A stretch of DNA of 64,000 nt from Lineus longissimus. Lineage: Eukaryota; Nemertea; Pilidiophora; Heteronemertea; Lineidae. Where the stretch lies: the NCBI RefSeq assembly GCF_910592395.1, contig NC_088322.1, forward strand, positions 11,341,431-11,405,430, written 5' to 3'. A model generated the notes under the pieces. That model saw only the letters and a list, made by a program, of their open reading frames with translations, searched no databases and had not been told where the DNA came from. This document shows positions 45,813 through 59,000 of this stretch, piece by piece. The position numbers were made by a program, and so were the translations under genes. Within the stretch, counting starts at the first letter, position 1. Each line of letters begins with the position of its first letter.

Positions 45813-48800
45813 TCACACGGCGGAACACTCCAACAGGTCAACATTGATCTTACAGTTCTTAACCCCGTCCTTGACTTGGCGCACCTGGGCCTTCTTCACG
45901 ATCACGCTCCTCAACTCTTCAATCAAGCGATCCTTCTGCTGTGATTCTTCCAACACGTTGTTATACTTAAGCTTCAGTTTTTCCAGCTCCTTCTCGAGGT
46001 CCGTGTGCGGGGCCAGGCCGATATCCTCCTGCAATAAAATACATGTATAGTATCATTTTATACCCCGGGACACAGGCAGCACCACATGGGGAGATGCACT
46101 GAACGTAGTAACACATATAAATTATGGTAAAGCGCAAGCGCGTCAGCGATAGATAGATGCCTTGTCTTACGACTTATCATAGCAGCATGGAGAGTAGAGT
46201 TCTATTCTGTACATATCTTTAAGGTCGACGGTGCCTTCACTTTGCATTCAAAGTCGGCCGCTGGGAATTTCTGCACCGTTTTAAATCGACGGTTTCCCCC
46301 GGCTATTCGCCAGTAAAACGACAACTTACCTTCGCAAGATTCAGTACTTTCGTCCGAGCGATCACCAGGCCCAGTTTCGTCCCGCTTGTCTCGAGGGCGC
46401 CCTGGACCTCCATCAGACTGCCATCCATTACGTTATTCCCATTTACCTCCACGATATAATCCCCTTCCTGAAGACGACCGTCTTGCTTTGCCGCGCTCCT
46501 GTCGCCAAGTCTATCGACCGAAATGATTGATTCGATTTCATCCTCATTCGCCATTGGTCGCACGCGACTAAAAGCACCTTTAGTTTGCCCAATCAGAGGG
46601 CGCTTTCCTCTAGGCGACCTCAGCGAATGACGAGAAGAGAGTGGTTGAAAAACACCTTCGAATAACCTGATACCATATGATAAGTAGCGCCCCCTATCAA
46701 TGGTTAGTGTAATCAGATCACATGACTGCAGCACCTTTTGTATACTTGGACGGTTAAAATTAGGTTTCCTAATGTCTGTTTGTGTCTGCGAGTTTGTAAG
46801 CTTCTTTTTGATTCTCGGGGTGGTTAAAGGGTCTTGGATTTCCTCATGAACAGAGCCTGTTTTACTACTCAACTGATGCTGAAAAAACTGATATTTCGCC
46901 GCAATCAGTCTTTCCTGATCGGCATCAAGGGGCACTAATTGCCTGGGTAAACCAGCTGTATTTGCGCCACCTTTTACCAGGAGAGGCCCAAGATTCCCAG
47001 CGTTCACGTGAGTTCGTGCAAGCGTAGATTGATCGCTGACGTATCCCGAGGACCCTCTATTTCCCTGATCACTGATATAACCACGAGCGGTTGACTGCCC
47101 AGTTCCACTTTCCTCTTCTGCGTCAGTCCGATAACCGCGGGCATTGGGGGCCGGTCGATTTTTGAAAGTTACATTAATTCCTTTCAATAAGTTCTGCTTT
47201 GCTCTGTAAATTTGTTCTTCGGTGTGTGTGCCGACCTTTGACCCAGACCGACTGTCACCTAACGGCTGTGAAAAGTTTGTTTGAATCGGCGGAACTAACT
47301 CCGCTGTGAAATTAGTTCTTTGTTTACCTCTAGAAATGACATTCATAATTTCCTCATCATCACTTTTCGGTGACTCGAACGCACTAGAACCAATCGATGC
47401 CTGGTCGTCTCCTGTGTCTTCTGTTTCCGGACAAGAAGCAGATATCAAATATAGAGGGAGCCTTTCATCCTCGTCGCGGCCAGTCAGCGTGCTGGCCCGG
47501 CTTGCGTTGCCCTCACCACGTTCGCTTTGAGAATCTATATCAGATTTATTCATACTACTCTCCGAATCATAGCTACTCTCCGTGAAAACACGTTGTAACC
47601 TCTGCTTCGCCCCGGAGAAAAGTTGTTTCTTCCTTTCTTCCAGATCCACCTCCGCCATGTTTGGGATGGCAGGAAGTGATCGCCGGGGTCGCCGGCGTCG
47701 TCTGCGTTGCAACGCATTTTCCCTTTCCTGAGCCTCAAGGTCACTCGTCATGCTCTCCTTCGCTGACGTGTTATCTGCATCAGATACCACTGATCCATCA
47801 GCAATGGATTCATCCTCAGAATTTAAACTATTCATTTTTCGCAGACGATTTGCCGCATCGGCTGTACTTTTCAATCCTTCCTCACTCGTCATGGACACAG
47901 ATGAACTGTTTCCAAATGTATCGCTACTGTAGCCACTACTTGCGGTAGTCTTTTGTAGATTCTCAGTTGTATCATTCCTTTTGTGGTTTCCGTGTCCATG
48001 GCTATGAGTTGTCTGGCTTCTTTTAACCTTAGCTTCTTCAGAGTCAGGGGTTGTCACAGGGTTGTTATGTGTCTGAGTTTCAGGGGAACCTGAATCATTC
48101 ACGACAGACGACACCCCTGAACTCCGCTGTGACTCTGACGAGACTTGCTTCTTCTCCGCCACCTGGACAGGTTTATAATTTTTCCGTTTCGTTGACGGAG
48201 TCCGACTCAACTGGTACAACCTATCCGTGACTATTTCTCTGAATTCCTTGGTGGAGCTCCTACGCCTATCGTTGTCATCACCTTTGCCACCATCAGTTTC
48301 TTCTCCACTACTTTTCTTCTTGGTCACTGGGGTCTTATTCAACGACGATTTCTCCAAGTCTAAGCTAGAACTCTCTCTTTTCATCACGTCTTTCTTCGGT
48401 GTAACTTTCTCGTGCGTTTTATCCGAGGAGTATCCAGAAACATTAGGTCTTCGCACAGCTGGTGCACGTGAACCTTTTACCTCACGTGCTACATTTCTCT
48501 GTACAGTCGCCTTTGCTACAGGCTTTCTTAAGGACTCCTCGCTCCTGCTATCGGCACCAACACGTTTTACAATTGTCTTGCGCGAAGCTGTGCTTTCACC
48601 GTCACTGAAACTTGAGCCTTTATGTCGTAGATTTGACCTTGCGGGCGGCATCTTCCGAGCCCTCTGACTTTGAGATTCGACATCACTGCGTGCTGATTGG
48701 CTAGAGTTTGACCTTGGCCTCGGAGTCATATTTTCATCTGCCGATTCTTCAGCTCGAGATTCCGTTCTTGGAGTACGCAATGGCGTTTCATCAGCTCTAG

Positions 48801-51800
48801 ATTGTGTACGGGATCTAACTGTTTCGCCCCTATCGTTTCTTGACTGTGTACGTGGTGAACGCGACGGAGCGTCATCAGTCCGTGACTGTGTCCTTGACCT
48901 CGATATGTCGTCAGTTCGGGAAGAGGTCCGAAAAGGAGTCTCTGTACTGTGCGTTCTGCTACGTGCCGACCGAGGTGTCTGTGGTGGAGTATCCGGATTC
49001 TGTATTCTACCACGAGCGACCTCTTTTCGCTTTGCGGTATTGTTTGGTGGATCCTGTGCCCTTATACTATGTGACCTTGACCTCGACTTCGTGTCTGATT
49101 CACTATCCAGTTCAGAGGTTTTTGACTCCGTTTTCCCAGCCTTTGGTTTTGATTTCTTTGAGTCTATTCGTGGAGTGTGGATGGGGGTGGTCCCAACGCT
49201 AGGGAGAGATGCTATACTCTTCCTAGGAGTGAAATCTTTCTCTGTCGACCGTGATTTTTGAAGTTTGGGTACAGTTTTCACTTTTGATGGAGTGCCAGGT
49301 TCACTTTCTGTATCACTACTCTGTAAAGTCTTTTCTATTTCCCTCGCCTCATCTATTGCGGTCATAGTGTTTTTAGCTTTCACTGCCTGCGCGAATGTGT
49401 CCTTCTCTACAGACGAGTATTCATCCATTTTAGGCGTAGGGGTCGGCGCCCCGCTGCTATCAAATGAAACACTTTGGAAATCAGAGGTGTTCGATATTCT
49501 GCTGCCCCTCCCACTGGCAGTAGGGGTGGGACTGCCATAAGGATCAGCATTTGGCACGCCAAGTGCATTAGGGTCATTATCAGAGACAAGATTAGCGCGA
49601 GGTGTCTGAAATGGGGTTCTTGGTGTCACCAATGGTGTCTTATAGTCGTCTGAATAAGAAATCTCCCGATCGTCTAGACCAGCACGACCTTCCCCTTCAG
49701 CTTCTGAGTCCCTATTCTCATTTTTTGAATTATGACGGACATTTATGTTTGAAAGCGTTTTTTCGGTTTCGCCCTCGTAACTAGTGTCTGAGTTTTTCAA
49801 TACTTCATCGGAACCACGCCTCCAATGACTCTCCACCTCACCATTCTCTCGATTTAGACGCTGCTCAAAATCATCTTTCAAAACCGGCGTCACAACACCA
49901 CTGGAGTCCTCACTGCTTAAATACGCCTCGCGTTTGCCTGGGTACGAGTCTTCATCGGCTGGTGATCCAGCGTAATTCTCCTTATCCAATCCATTCACAT
50001 TATGCTCGACACGTGACGTCCGGTGCGGACGAGATGGAGGAATAAGCTCGTTCTCAAACAACGCTTCCAAATCTTCCAAAACTGACTGGTCAGATTGGCG
50101 CCGACTTTCTAACAATTTCCTTTGCTTGAGATTCTCGATTTTTGCACGGAGGAATTCCTTGTGGTCATCTTTATCGAGTGTGATCTTTGCATTCAATGGC
50201 GACCGTTGAACGTTATAGAATACACTCTCCTTGTTGTTGGTGAGCTGGTGAAGGTTCGACCGGAGCTGCTCGATCGCCTCTTCCCGTTCTTCGTCAGTTT
50301 GGTCGAAGTCAAAGCGAATATTTTTCCCTTTCTGCAAAATAAGGCATACGTACGTTTCAGGGTTTGGCACTTTTACCGGCCAAAAAATGTTTGACCATGT
50401 TGACCCCGAATGTGTGCTTCAGTTAGAGCAAGTGTGCATTAAACGCTATGCCTAGATTGATCAAGATGGGGCATTTTGTTTGAAATTGAAAAAAGGGGTA
50501 CTGACCTTTCTCAACGACCTCCGTAGACTGTGCAGGTGGTGTTCCTTGGCTCTCTGTTCTGTTACACCGTGGAAGCTGTGTGGCCGCGAAAGCTGAAACA
50601 TCAGAGCAACAGATATAAGCCTGCACGGTCTCATAGAAATTTATATTTCTGAGCTTTTGAAAACCCCCTTCCTGGTTTTTCCGTATTAGAGTTGATCGAC
50701 GAATGATGAAGTGAGACCGACGGTGGCCTTACGAGGCGTACCCTGAGAATCAAATTATTCACCAAAGTTGTTCGAAATAGGAGATCCAGAATACTGTTGC
50801 ATGGTTGCAGCAATGTTTTCATGCCATCCAAATGATGCCATAAATTACGTTACATGTATTTTGTACAAAACTGGTTTATAAAGAATTTCCCCATCTTCAC
50901 TTTGAACTTCACCTCAACTGGTGGCCATAGAGTATCGAGAAGCACACACGACTGCAATACTGCCTAGCGATTTGAATGTTTCCATGTCCAATAAACCGAA
51001 ATACACAGCCCTAACGACCTGCAGAGTCCATATCAAGTGAACCAATCTCAAGTTTATACGCCAGTGTGTTACACACCAAACCTAATGTTCAAATTTTAAT
51101 CCGGAACCGTGAAAAAGTCTGCCTCCCCAGGGGGTGTTTACAAGCCTAGAATATTGCATGACTGAATTCTCATGGCCTGAACAGTGTTAGAAATAAAGTT
51201 TTTTTGTTATTGAAAAACCTTTGATGGTTTTTCGGTCAAAATATACACCCTATAGAGGTTTTCCTTGACACAGCGTGTATATGTGTTAGACTCCTGGAGC
51301 AGTCTATTTCGTCATCCTATTCATACCGTCACATAGAGTGAGGGACGAGGCCGGTCCAATGCATCCAGGGTGTAGTATGTTGTTACTCACGTTACTTTGT
51401 TTCATGACTCGTTTCAACGAAAAGCTGATCTTTGCGCTGGATGATTGTTGCAGCTGCAGCGGGCAATCGCATTTAGACAGTTCTTTCACTTCCTTCCCAT
51501 TGTCGTCCACAACAGCGAGAAGGAAGTTCTCCGGTCCCTCGGCGACGCCGTAATGATTGAGAAGAAGCTGGATCAGCTGGTATGTTGTGGTGTACTTGGA
51601 GATGAACATGCTCTTGTAAAACGACTGCAACCAAAATGAACAATATTACAGCAAGTATCAATCTTAACTCAAGAGGAAACCCTGTATACAGTGCGAAGTT
51701 GTTGAGTTTGGCAGACAGCAGTATTTGCAATCCTTGAAAAGGAGTTAATCAGTTTCGCCGGATTGGTACCCATTATGAGCCAAGGAGTCCTGTTCGATTA

Positions 51801-53052
51801 TCAGACAGTAATCGATCACCTTGACCTCACCACCAGACATCTGGACTTATCGCTGATGTGATACAGTTGTCGTACACCTTGACCTTGACTTACCGCTGAT
51901 GTGAGACAACAAACCGTACACCTTGACCTAGACTTACCGCTGATGTGAGACAGTTGTCGTACACCTTGACTACGCCACCACTCCTCATCTGGACGGTGAA
52001 CTTGGCATTGCCTCCGCTATGCAGCTGCATCTCTAATGGATGGTTGTTATTCTGAAGGCTCTTCACCGGCTGGCTGGCACATTCTGAAAATATCAATTTG
52101 TGCAAGGGTCAAACGAAACCATGAGTGAACTAGAATTCACACAAAAAGCTATTTTGGCGGTTTGAGATTGCAGTAGGAACAACGCATAAAATGCCGTCTC
52201 TTTTTCTCAAAGCCCAACATTTTGTTTGATCGACTCTTACTGGTATTTTTGCTGTTGGTTTGATTTCAGATTTGTGTTGAATTTGCATTTTAAATTCCCT
52301 CTCTGTGGAATTTAAGGAGGTCAGTTTCGCATTCATAAATTCCGGCTTTTTTCTACTTCATGTACTTTGTGAGGCGTCATTATCTTAATTCAACATGGGA
52401 AGTTTACCTGGCATGAATATTGAAAGATTCACAGTTCACCCAATTTTAACTCATATTTAAAATAAATGAATTTAAGATGAGTCTAAGATGCATTTCATAC
52501 ATGACGTAATCCCACGTGACACTCCTACTTCGATCGTCAAGGAAATCAACGATTGAGTCGGGACAGCTCGTATAAACCAGAGTCTTTCAAATATTGAAAG
52601 GATTGTGGACGAATGTGTTTTAGAATATCATGTCCGACATCCTGGCACCAGTGGTATCAATATACACCGCCTCTCGATATTTCAAACCGTTTTTTAAACG
52701 AGGTAGGAGTACCAAAAACCTGAATCTCGGGATGGAGATCTGAAGACAGGTCAAATTTTTAGAAAATCGGCTAGGAATTTAGTTATTCCTTCTCAAAGCT
52801 CGACCGGTTAGTTGCATCAAACCGATATTTTCATAACAACCCTTTTCTGGCCGCTACACCTATATAAGTACATGTACCTGTTTTATTAAGTGATTCCATG
52901 GTGATGTAAAAGAGGTTCGGATCCCTGCTATTCATATTGAATCTTGATAAGATTTTAGAGATGATTTCTTGTGCTGTGGTTTCCATGGAGATGATGAAGC
53001 GGATCTTCTGCGTCTCTTTCGACAGGACACTGCTGTCCACGAGAATGGCGCC
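45813..53052 (-). CDS. Large RA-RA-linker-PDZ-coiled-coil scaffold protein, first exon(s) missing
   Basis: Minus-strand exons 52878-53052, 51938-52083, 51391-51624, 50506-50592, 46330-50331 and 45813-46028 join in frame to 1619 residues. Exons 1-3 give two adjacent Ras-association folds: RA1 around ETQKIRFIISMETTAQEIIS, closing with HPLEMQLHSGGNAKFTVQM; RA2 from VVKVYDNCLTS through YKSMFISKYTTTYQLIQLLL to CPLQLQQSSSAKISFSLKR. The 4-kb exon codes for a long disordered linker rich in Ser, Arg, Thr and Glu (many RSRTQSR and TPRTP motifs) and a QRRRRRRPRRS basic patch. It ends in a PDZ domain (ITLTIDRGRYLSYGIRL ... DGRLQEGDYIVEVNG) with an extra loop of about 40 residues. The last exon is a Lys/Glu coiled coil ending CSAV, a possible class I PDZ ligand. 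Known families predict binding to GTP-bound Ras/Rap and cortical scaffolding. It lacks the FHA and DIL domains of afadin; I cannot name an ortholog. Confidence 0.85.
51844..51973 (-). repeat. Triplicated exon end with 5' splice site (RA/PDZ gene)
   Basis: Three tandem units of 43-44 bp. On the minus strand each reads AAGGTGTACG..., CTCACATCAGCG, then GTAAGTC. The right-hand unit (51931-51973) is the true end of exon 51938-52083. The middle unit (51887-51930) keeps an intact GCG|GTAAGTC donor. In the left unit (51844-51886) GT has become AT. Using the middle donor would lengthen the exon by 44 bases and shift the frame. Confidence 0.85.
52640..52735. mobile_element. CATCCTGGCACCAGTGG mini-element, representative copy
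   Basis: CATCCTGGCACCAGTGGTAT, CAATATACACCGCCTCTCG, ATATTTCAAA and, at the far end, CTGAATCTCGGGATG. Ends are inverted (CATCCTG against CAGGATG in other copies). Other full or partial copies: 24081-24155, 37765-37845 (reversed), 40588-40652 (reversed), 53225-53305 and 54018-54046 (reversed). Length is about 100 bp, with no coding capacity. Confidence 0.65.
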
Positions 53053-53059
53053 CTGCCAA

Positions 53060-56000
53060 TAAGAAGAAAACAGTTAACTTTATGCCCGCGACACGCCCGG
53101 CGATTCATTGCAACTCATTGCGACTCGAGCTCAACTATAGTTGCAGTCCTTACAATACTAACGTAAATGAGTGGGTTGCAATGAATCGCAATAGGAGAGC
53201 CGATCCAAGAAGCATATGGCGAATACCCTGAAGTAACCAGTGGTTTTCAATATACTCCACGGCGAAGGAGAGAAAACACCTGAATCTCAGGATGGACGAA
53301 CATAGGCATGTATTTAACACCAAAGTCATCCTGAACTTAATGGTCTTATACTCTCCTTAAACGTAGCCGGGGTAAACCCACATATCTAAATCTTGATATT
53401 TGATGTGGTCGTTGTAAAGATGCACCAAAGTACGGCTATGCCCACTGAATATATTGTGTCTGTTAGGACTTGTGCGGTTTCGGCCATAGGCCTATAAACA
53501 GTGGACATAACCTAGACATATCCTGACTCACAATATACACGTAGGGCCCAGGCTTTGATATCAATATCTATATGTATTGACCTGTCCATTTGATAGGCCT
53601 ATGGCTGAGGCCGAGTGGTCTTTGTCATTTTTCTAATTAACTATTTCAAGACATAACAAAGCTGCGTCTCGCAATATGTATTTGTGAATACCACTACATG
53701 CAGTGTAAGCCCTTGCCCACAATAAAATGTGCACCTACAGTCAAATCCAAACAAATCCACTTAATATTTCGCATATATTTTTATTACTTGTACGCCTATG
53801 CCTAACTCATTGTGTTACGGATGATACTATACTACAGGGTGTAAAATAACAGCCTTGGCAGTTTTAGAAATGAATGAAACTTGATTTCTTTTCTCGATGA
53901 TGCCTGTAGTGAAAACCAGAAAAGCGATAGGATCTGATATACATGCCACTGGCCCAACTGGCTTGAACTGAAAAAGCTGCTGAATATAAGTGTGGCAAAC
54001 TCTGATTGATTGAAAGTAATTTGAAAACCACTGGTGCCAGGATGTTTTGATATGAGAATTCAGAGTTATTATGAATAATACGATATTTCATTCTTTGGTT
54101 TTTAGGCATCTTCACCCACACAATTAACTTAAAGAGTGCCTCAACCACTATAACCAGTAACATATTCTTTCATTGATTTCATATATGCAATGAGTTTAAT
54201 GGATCATTCCTACACATTTCTCACTCTTGACAAGAAGGAAGGGTTTTTAGCAACTTTCCTAGTATAATTGAATTGACACCTGGTTGTGGCGTCTTTCACA
54301 ATGCCATATCTTTTCGAACGGGTCATTGTCACTGAATGGCTGTGTCGTAGATTTCCTTGTAACGCAATACTAGTTTTCATTACAAAAACTTCATCGGAAA
54401 AGTTTGTTTTTAATTGCGTTTTTCTACTTTAAAACTATTGAGACTATTTTTACACCCAAAATATTAGATAACCCCCCTCCCCCCCCCCGCCTAGAGACGA
54501 GTATTTTCGTCGACGTACTGTGCTTTGTGTTGTATGCCAGCATGCTCGTGTCTTGAGAGTACGGTAATCCATGGAACAGGCCTACCTACCTGTCAATACA
54601 GTGCCGGGTGTCCACCATTTTCACATACACATACTTCACTCACTTTAATCAATACAACAAAATCAATCAAATTGATTGAAAATCACTTGACCTACCGTCA
54701 CTGCCATTTTGTTTAATTAAGTTTTTCAATTATTAATATTATCACAGTATTTTATCCGAAATTCGGGAAGGAACTTGTACGTTTCATGGTGAAAACAACA
54801 ACACCATTGCTTCATACTGGCACTATTCCTATTAGAATCATAACTATAGGCCTAAGCATAGTTTGCATAGGTCTATTTTGTTAACCTGGGCCTATCGCCA
54901 ACATGCCCAAACGCAGGATAGCAAGTTCACAAATAGGCCTATTCTGTCTTATAATGCTGTTTATAGGTTTTTCAATAGAACGTTCTTCAAACGTGTCGGA
55001 CCAAGTGTTTGATCGTTTTATAGGCTTATTTCCGTCATAGAAAGACCGCTGGCCGTCACGAGCGTCGCTGGTTTGGGCCAAAAGTTAGTTCCTCATCATT
55101 TTCGCTGCGGGTGTGGCCTGTTTTATTTTCGCGAATTTCGTTAATAACCTAGTTTCGCCAAATTAAAATAGCCAACAATTTTTTTTTTATTATTGGAAAA
55201 CAGAGAGAAATTTCGAAATTCATCAAAATAAAAACAGCCGGTATAATTTAAGTTTCTAAATTTTCGCCAAAAAAAGGCAAAATTAAGAAGCGCCAAAAAT
55301 TTGGCGATTTAGGGGCTTCAGTAGAGTATGAGAGGAAAGGAGAGCAATAAGTGACAAAATTACAAATTCCCTTCGATATATATATACATGTACATACAGA
55401 TGTTCATGGTTCAATAGAATTATCAATAAAATCAGTCTCAGAAATAAATCAAACTTTATTGATCCAGCTGTATTGCTATCAAATGTACAAATGTATTATC
55501 TTATTATAATCTAAAAGGGACATGAATAAATCAATACAGACACCCCAATATTTTTGAACCGGGGCTTTTGAACTCATAAAGATTTGTTATAACTTTGAAA
55601 ATAGGCCTAAGCCCAATAACTCGGTTTACGGTACATGTGTGTGACAGGAAAAAAACCTCGCGGGCCCGTCACGGGTTGGATGCGGGAATGAGTGTCAGTA
55701 GTTTACCCCGCACGGGCAGAAAGCCTTAGTAAAGTCGAATTTGCATTCCCCAAGCACATAAAGGATGATATTTTCCAGCGCCTGTGACAACACGCAGCGT
55801 GTAATTGATTGTAATGGAAGTCAGTGTCGGCAGAGACAGTAATTTTTCTATCAATTTTCGCTTGGAGAATGGTTTAGGTCAGTGCTGCCATCTTTACACC
55901 TTTATCGAAAGCTAACAGCCTCGCTTTCGGGGGACAATCATGGAAATCCAATCATGGCGGAGCTGAAACCGAAAAAATATTTTATTTGAGAAATTTTGGT

Positions 56001-56064
56001 TGTTTATTGGAGAGCTGTGTGTTTTTGATAAAATCAGGAGTGTGAATTGATTAATCACGCAACG
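53060..56064. other. Region between the divergent RA/PDZ and CDC27 genes
   Basis: It should hold the first exon(s) of the RA/PDZ gene and the CDC27 5' region. A minus-strand open stretch at about 54940-55070 (DGNKPIKRSNTWSDTFEERS) looks protein-like, but its possible donor is out of phase with exon 52878-53052. Frequent TAGGCCTA-type motifs, a poly-C run (about 54474-54488) and mini-element copies near 53225 and 54018 are also present. Confidence 0.45.
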
Positions 56065-59000
56065 ATGGTTGTACAGGAGCCAGTCCAGGTAACCTTAGGC
56101 TGCTGCGTTTGGCCGAATTTGATGGGGTTTTGTTGGCGGTTTCTTCGTTTGTTTCTCTTCTTGATCTTGAATAACAAACAGGCCCTTGCCTGGACGAGAA
56201 TGAGGCCTACAAATCCTTACCTCTGAACTAGTCTTGAACAACAGCAAGCGGGCTTTGCCTTGACGAGAGTGAAGCCTACAAATCCTTATATCTGAACTGC
56301 AATTACATGCATTCATGCATTGCGTGTATGGCCTGTGATTCACACACCCAGCAACATCATCATTGTTAATAGGCCTACCCTAGGCTATGTCATTTTATGT
56401 GGTTTAGGGGCATGCGCCTATAGTAAAGATCCTTTCCATCAGCGTACCCTAACTCAATCGACCTTTTTGCCCTCGGCCACGGTTGTGCCTCATCATCATG
56501 CTCGGCCTCTCCCACTCGTACTCTTAACAGCGATCGATCTCGACTGTTACACTTCAGTATCAGTCCTGTCTAATGCCTCATCAGCAGCACTAGTCCAATG
56601 AACCATCGACGTATATTGGCAAAGACAATCCACGACTTGCCGACGACGAATTTCTTCAAGGTGAAACAGCCGTTACTGAATCCTAAAATAGCAATCACGC
56701 AATCGATAAATTTGCATGGAATAGGGTCTCACTCCCAGGCCGGGTTTTACTAACGCACGAAGAGATGGGGTGGCCATTTGTGATTTGATTTATTTAGACG
56801 GTATTTTTATTTATTTGTATTTGTTTCGTTGCAGGCTGCTATTTGGCATGCGTTGAACCACTATGCCTATTCAGATGCCGTGTTCTTGGCAGAGAGATTG
56901 TATGCAGAGGGTAAGTTCATGAATTTGACATCCAAGCTCCTGCGTTGAGTTAGTTCCCAAGCCTTTGAACTCGTCATAAAAAAGTGAAACTCTAGGACAG
57001 TGAATTTACCTGCATGAGGCTTTGACTTGATTCTTGTCTTCATCTATGAACTGATGACCACTAGAATAGACTATTGCATTGATGTTGTGCTTGCTCCCAT
57101 TCATAAAATTCTCGTGAGAAAATCTTCACAATTGGGCAAAAATTTGTGAAATTACAAAACTTTGGTCATCTTGTGGGTGATCTGTTGGTTTCATAACTGA
57201 CTGAATCTTGCTTTGTTTTTCAGTGGGCAGTGATGAAGCGTTGTTTATGCTCGCCACAAGTTACTATCGGTCGGGTAAGCCTGTCAGGGCTTACTCATTA
57301 CTGGAGAGTAAGGGATGTACAACACCACAATGCAAATACCTCATGGCTCGGTGCTGCATAGATATCAACAAGTACGTGAACCTTTCTTTCAGTTGCTGAG
57401 GCTGTCCTTAAAAAATTTTGGTTTGATGTAACCTTACCTTCCCATTGACCCATAGAAATAACGTTATATCCCCCGGGTTCAGTTTATCCCCAGGCGGCCC
57501 AGTTCAGATGTTTCCAATATGGCGACTTCAAAGTCATTCTTCTTCCAGGTTACAAGAAGCTGAATCTGCCATCTGCGGAAACATCTTATCAAAAGGAAAA
57601 ACAGAGGAAGACATTATCAATGAATTTGGAGAGATGGCACCGTATACACTCTCGTTGCTTGGCAACATCTACAGACGGACGGAACGCTTTGCGAAAGCGG
57701 CAGAAAATTACAAACGTACCATGAAGCTGAATCCATTCTTGTGGTCAGCTTTTGAATCTTTGTGCCAAATAGGTAAGTTAATGAATGATATAACACAGTA
57801 ACACTCTCAAGTGTAATTTTTGAGTAGTTGAAAAATAGTATAGCATGTCAATTCAGTTTGTCTAATTATGCAAGTACGTGTTGCCAATTGTCTATTCGCA
57901 TCACCTGTACGATCACTTTTTGTGCTGAGGAAGAGATGCGGAAAACACTGCTTTCCCACCTTTAGTTTGGGGACCTATGCTGTCTTAATCAACGTGAGAC
58001 CTAAGAGATCTTGGGTAAAGGTTAACGAGGGCCAAGTCTTTTCCAAATGAGTACCGTTCTTGAAATGGGGAAATTTTCGTGAGTTTGATTTTCAAAGTAA
58101 GCAAATCTGGCAGTTTTTACATGATGTAACCTCGTCGCAAACATATCAGGGTTTACAGTTGATAGTCATGATTGTTTCCCTTTCAAGGTGAGAAGCCTGA
58201 CCCGGCGAAAGTGTTCCAGAACAACGAAACATTCACCGCCACACAGATGCCGATCATTCACACTTCAACAGCAACCGATACGATACTCTCACCAGTAGAA
58301 ACACATCATCATGTAATTGTAAGTATAGCTGCCAATTTTTCGTTCAAGATGTCGCTGTAGCTCAGTGTTCTCCACAGGGCAGATTTTATCAAGGCAGTCC
58401 CCCCTTCATTGGAAGAGCCACCCGACCGTTCTCTCGAATTTTGTGACAAGTTTCTATTGGGCCGCCCTACCTTAAATTGCTGGCCACCCTACCTTGTGTT
58501 GCACACTGGCAAAACACCCTACCTTGAGAAAATCCTGTGGAGAACTCTGCGCAGGACTCGAAAAGTCATGTCTGCTCTACATTGTTCATCCATGTGTGCT
58601 CCAAGCTTTAGTTACATTGAACAGTTGTTTTGAATGTATTGAAATAATATCGAAATATCCATGTCTGCTCCAAGCTTTGGAAACTTTTGAACAGTCCTTG
58701 AATTTCTTGAAATATTTTTAAATTGTTGGTGTGTGTTTTTTCTCCAGGAAAGCACGCCTATTGAGAACATCATTCACCAGTCTCTTCCTCCGAGTATTCA
58801 GACGCCTGAAAACACGCCGCTTGACTTCACGGGCAACTTTCTCTCACCCGATCCGCATGTCTTTAATCTACCGATTCCTCCCATGGCACCAACTACGCGG
58901 AGAAAGCGACTCATGCCAAAAGCTGGTCGGAGTTTGCTTGGGGGGCCTGCAGCTCTCAGCCCGCTCACACCTAGGTAAGGGCCCTATGCATTTCTTCGCT

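Noticed and set aside
47306-49784. Many plus-strand frames of 60-146 codons
   Set aside because: They are antisense shadows of the 4-kb exon of the RA/PDZ gene, whose Ser/Arg-rich codons keep the opposite strand open.
54881-55081. Minus-strand stretch DGNKPIKRSNTWSDTFEERS as first exon of the RA/PDZ gene
   Set aside because: It has no in-frame ATG (an upstream TAA closes the frame) and its only donor is in the wrong phase to join exon 52878-53052. It could be an internal exon, but this is unproven.
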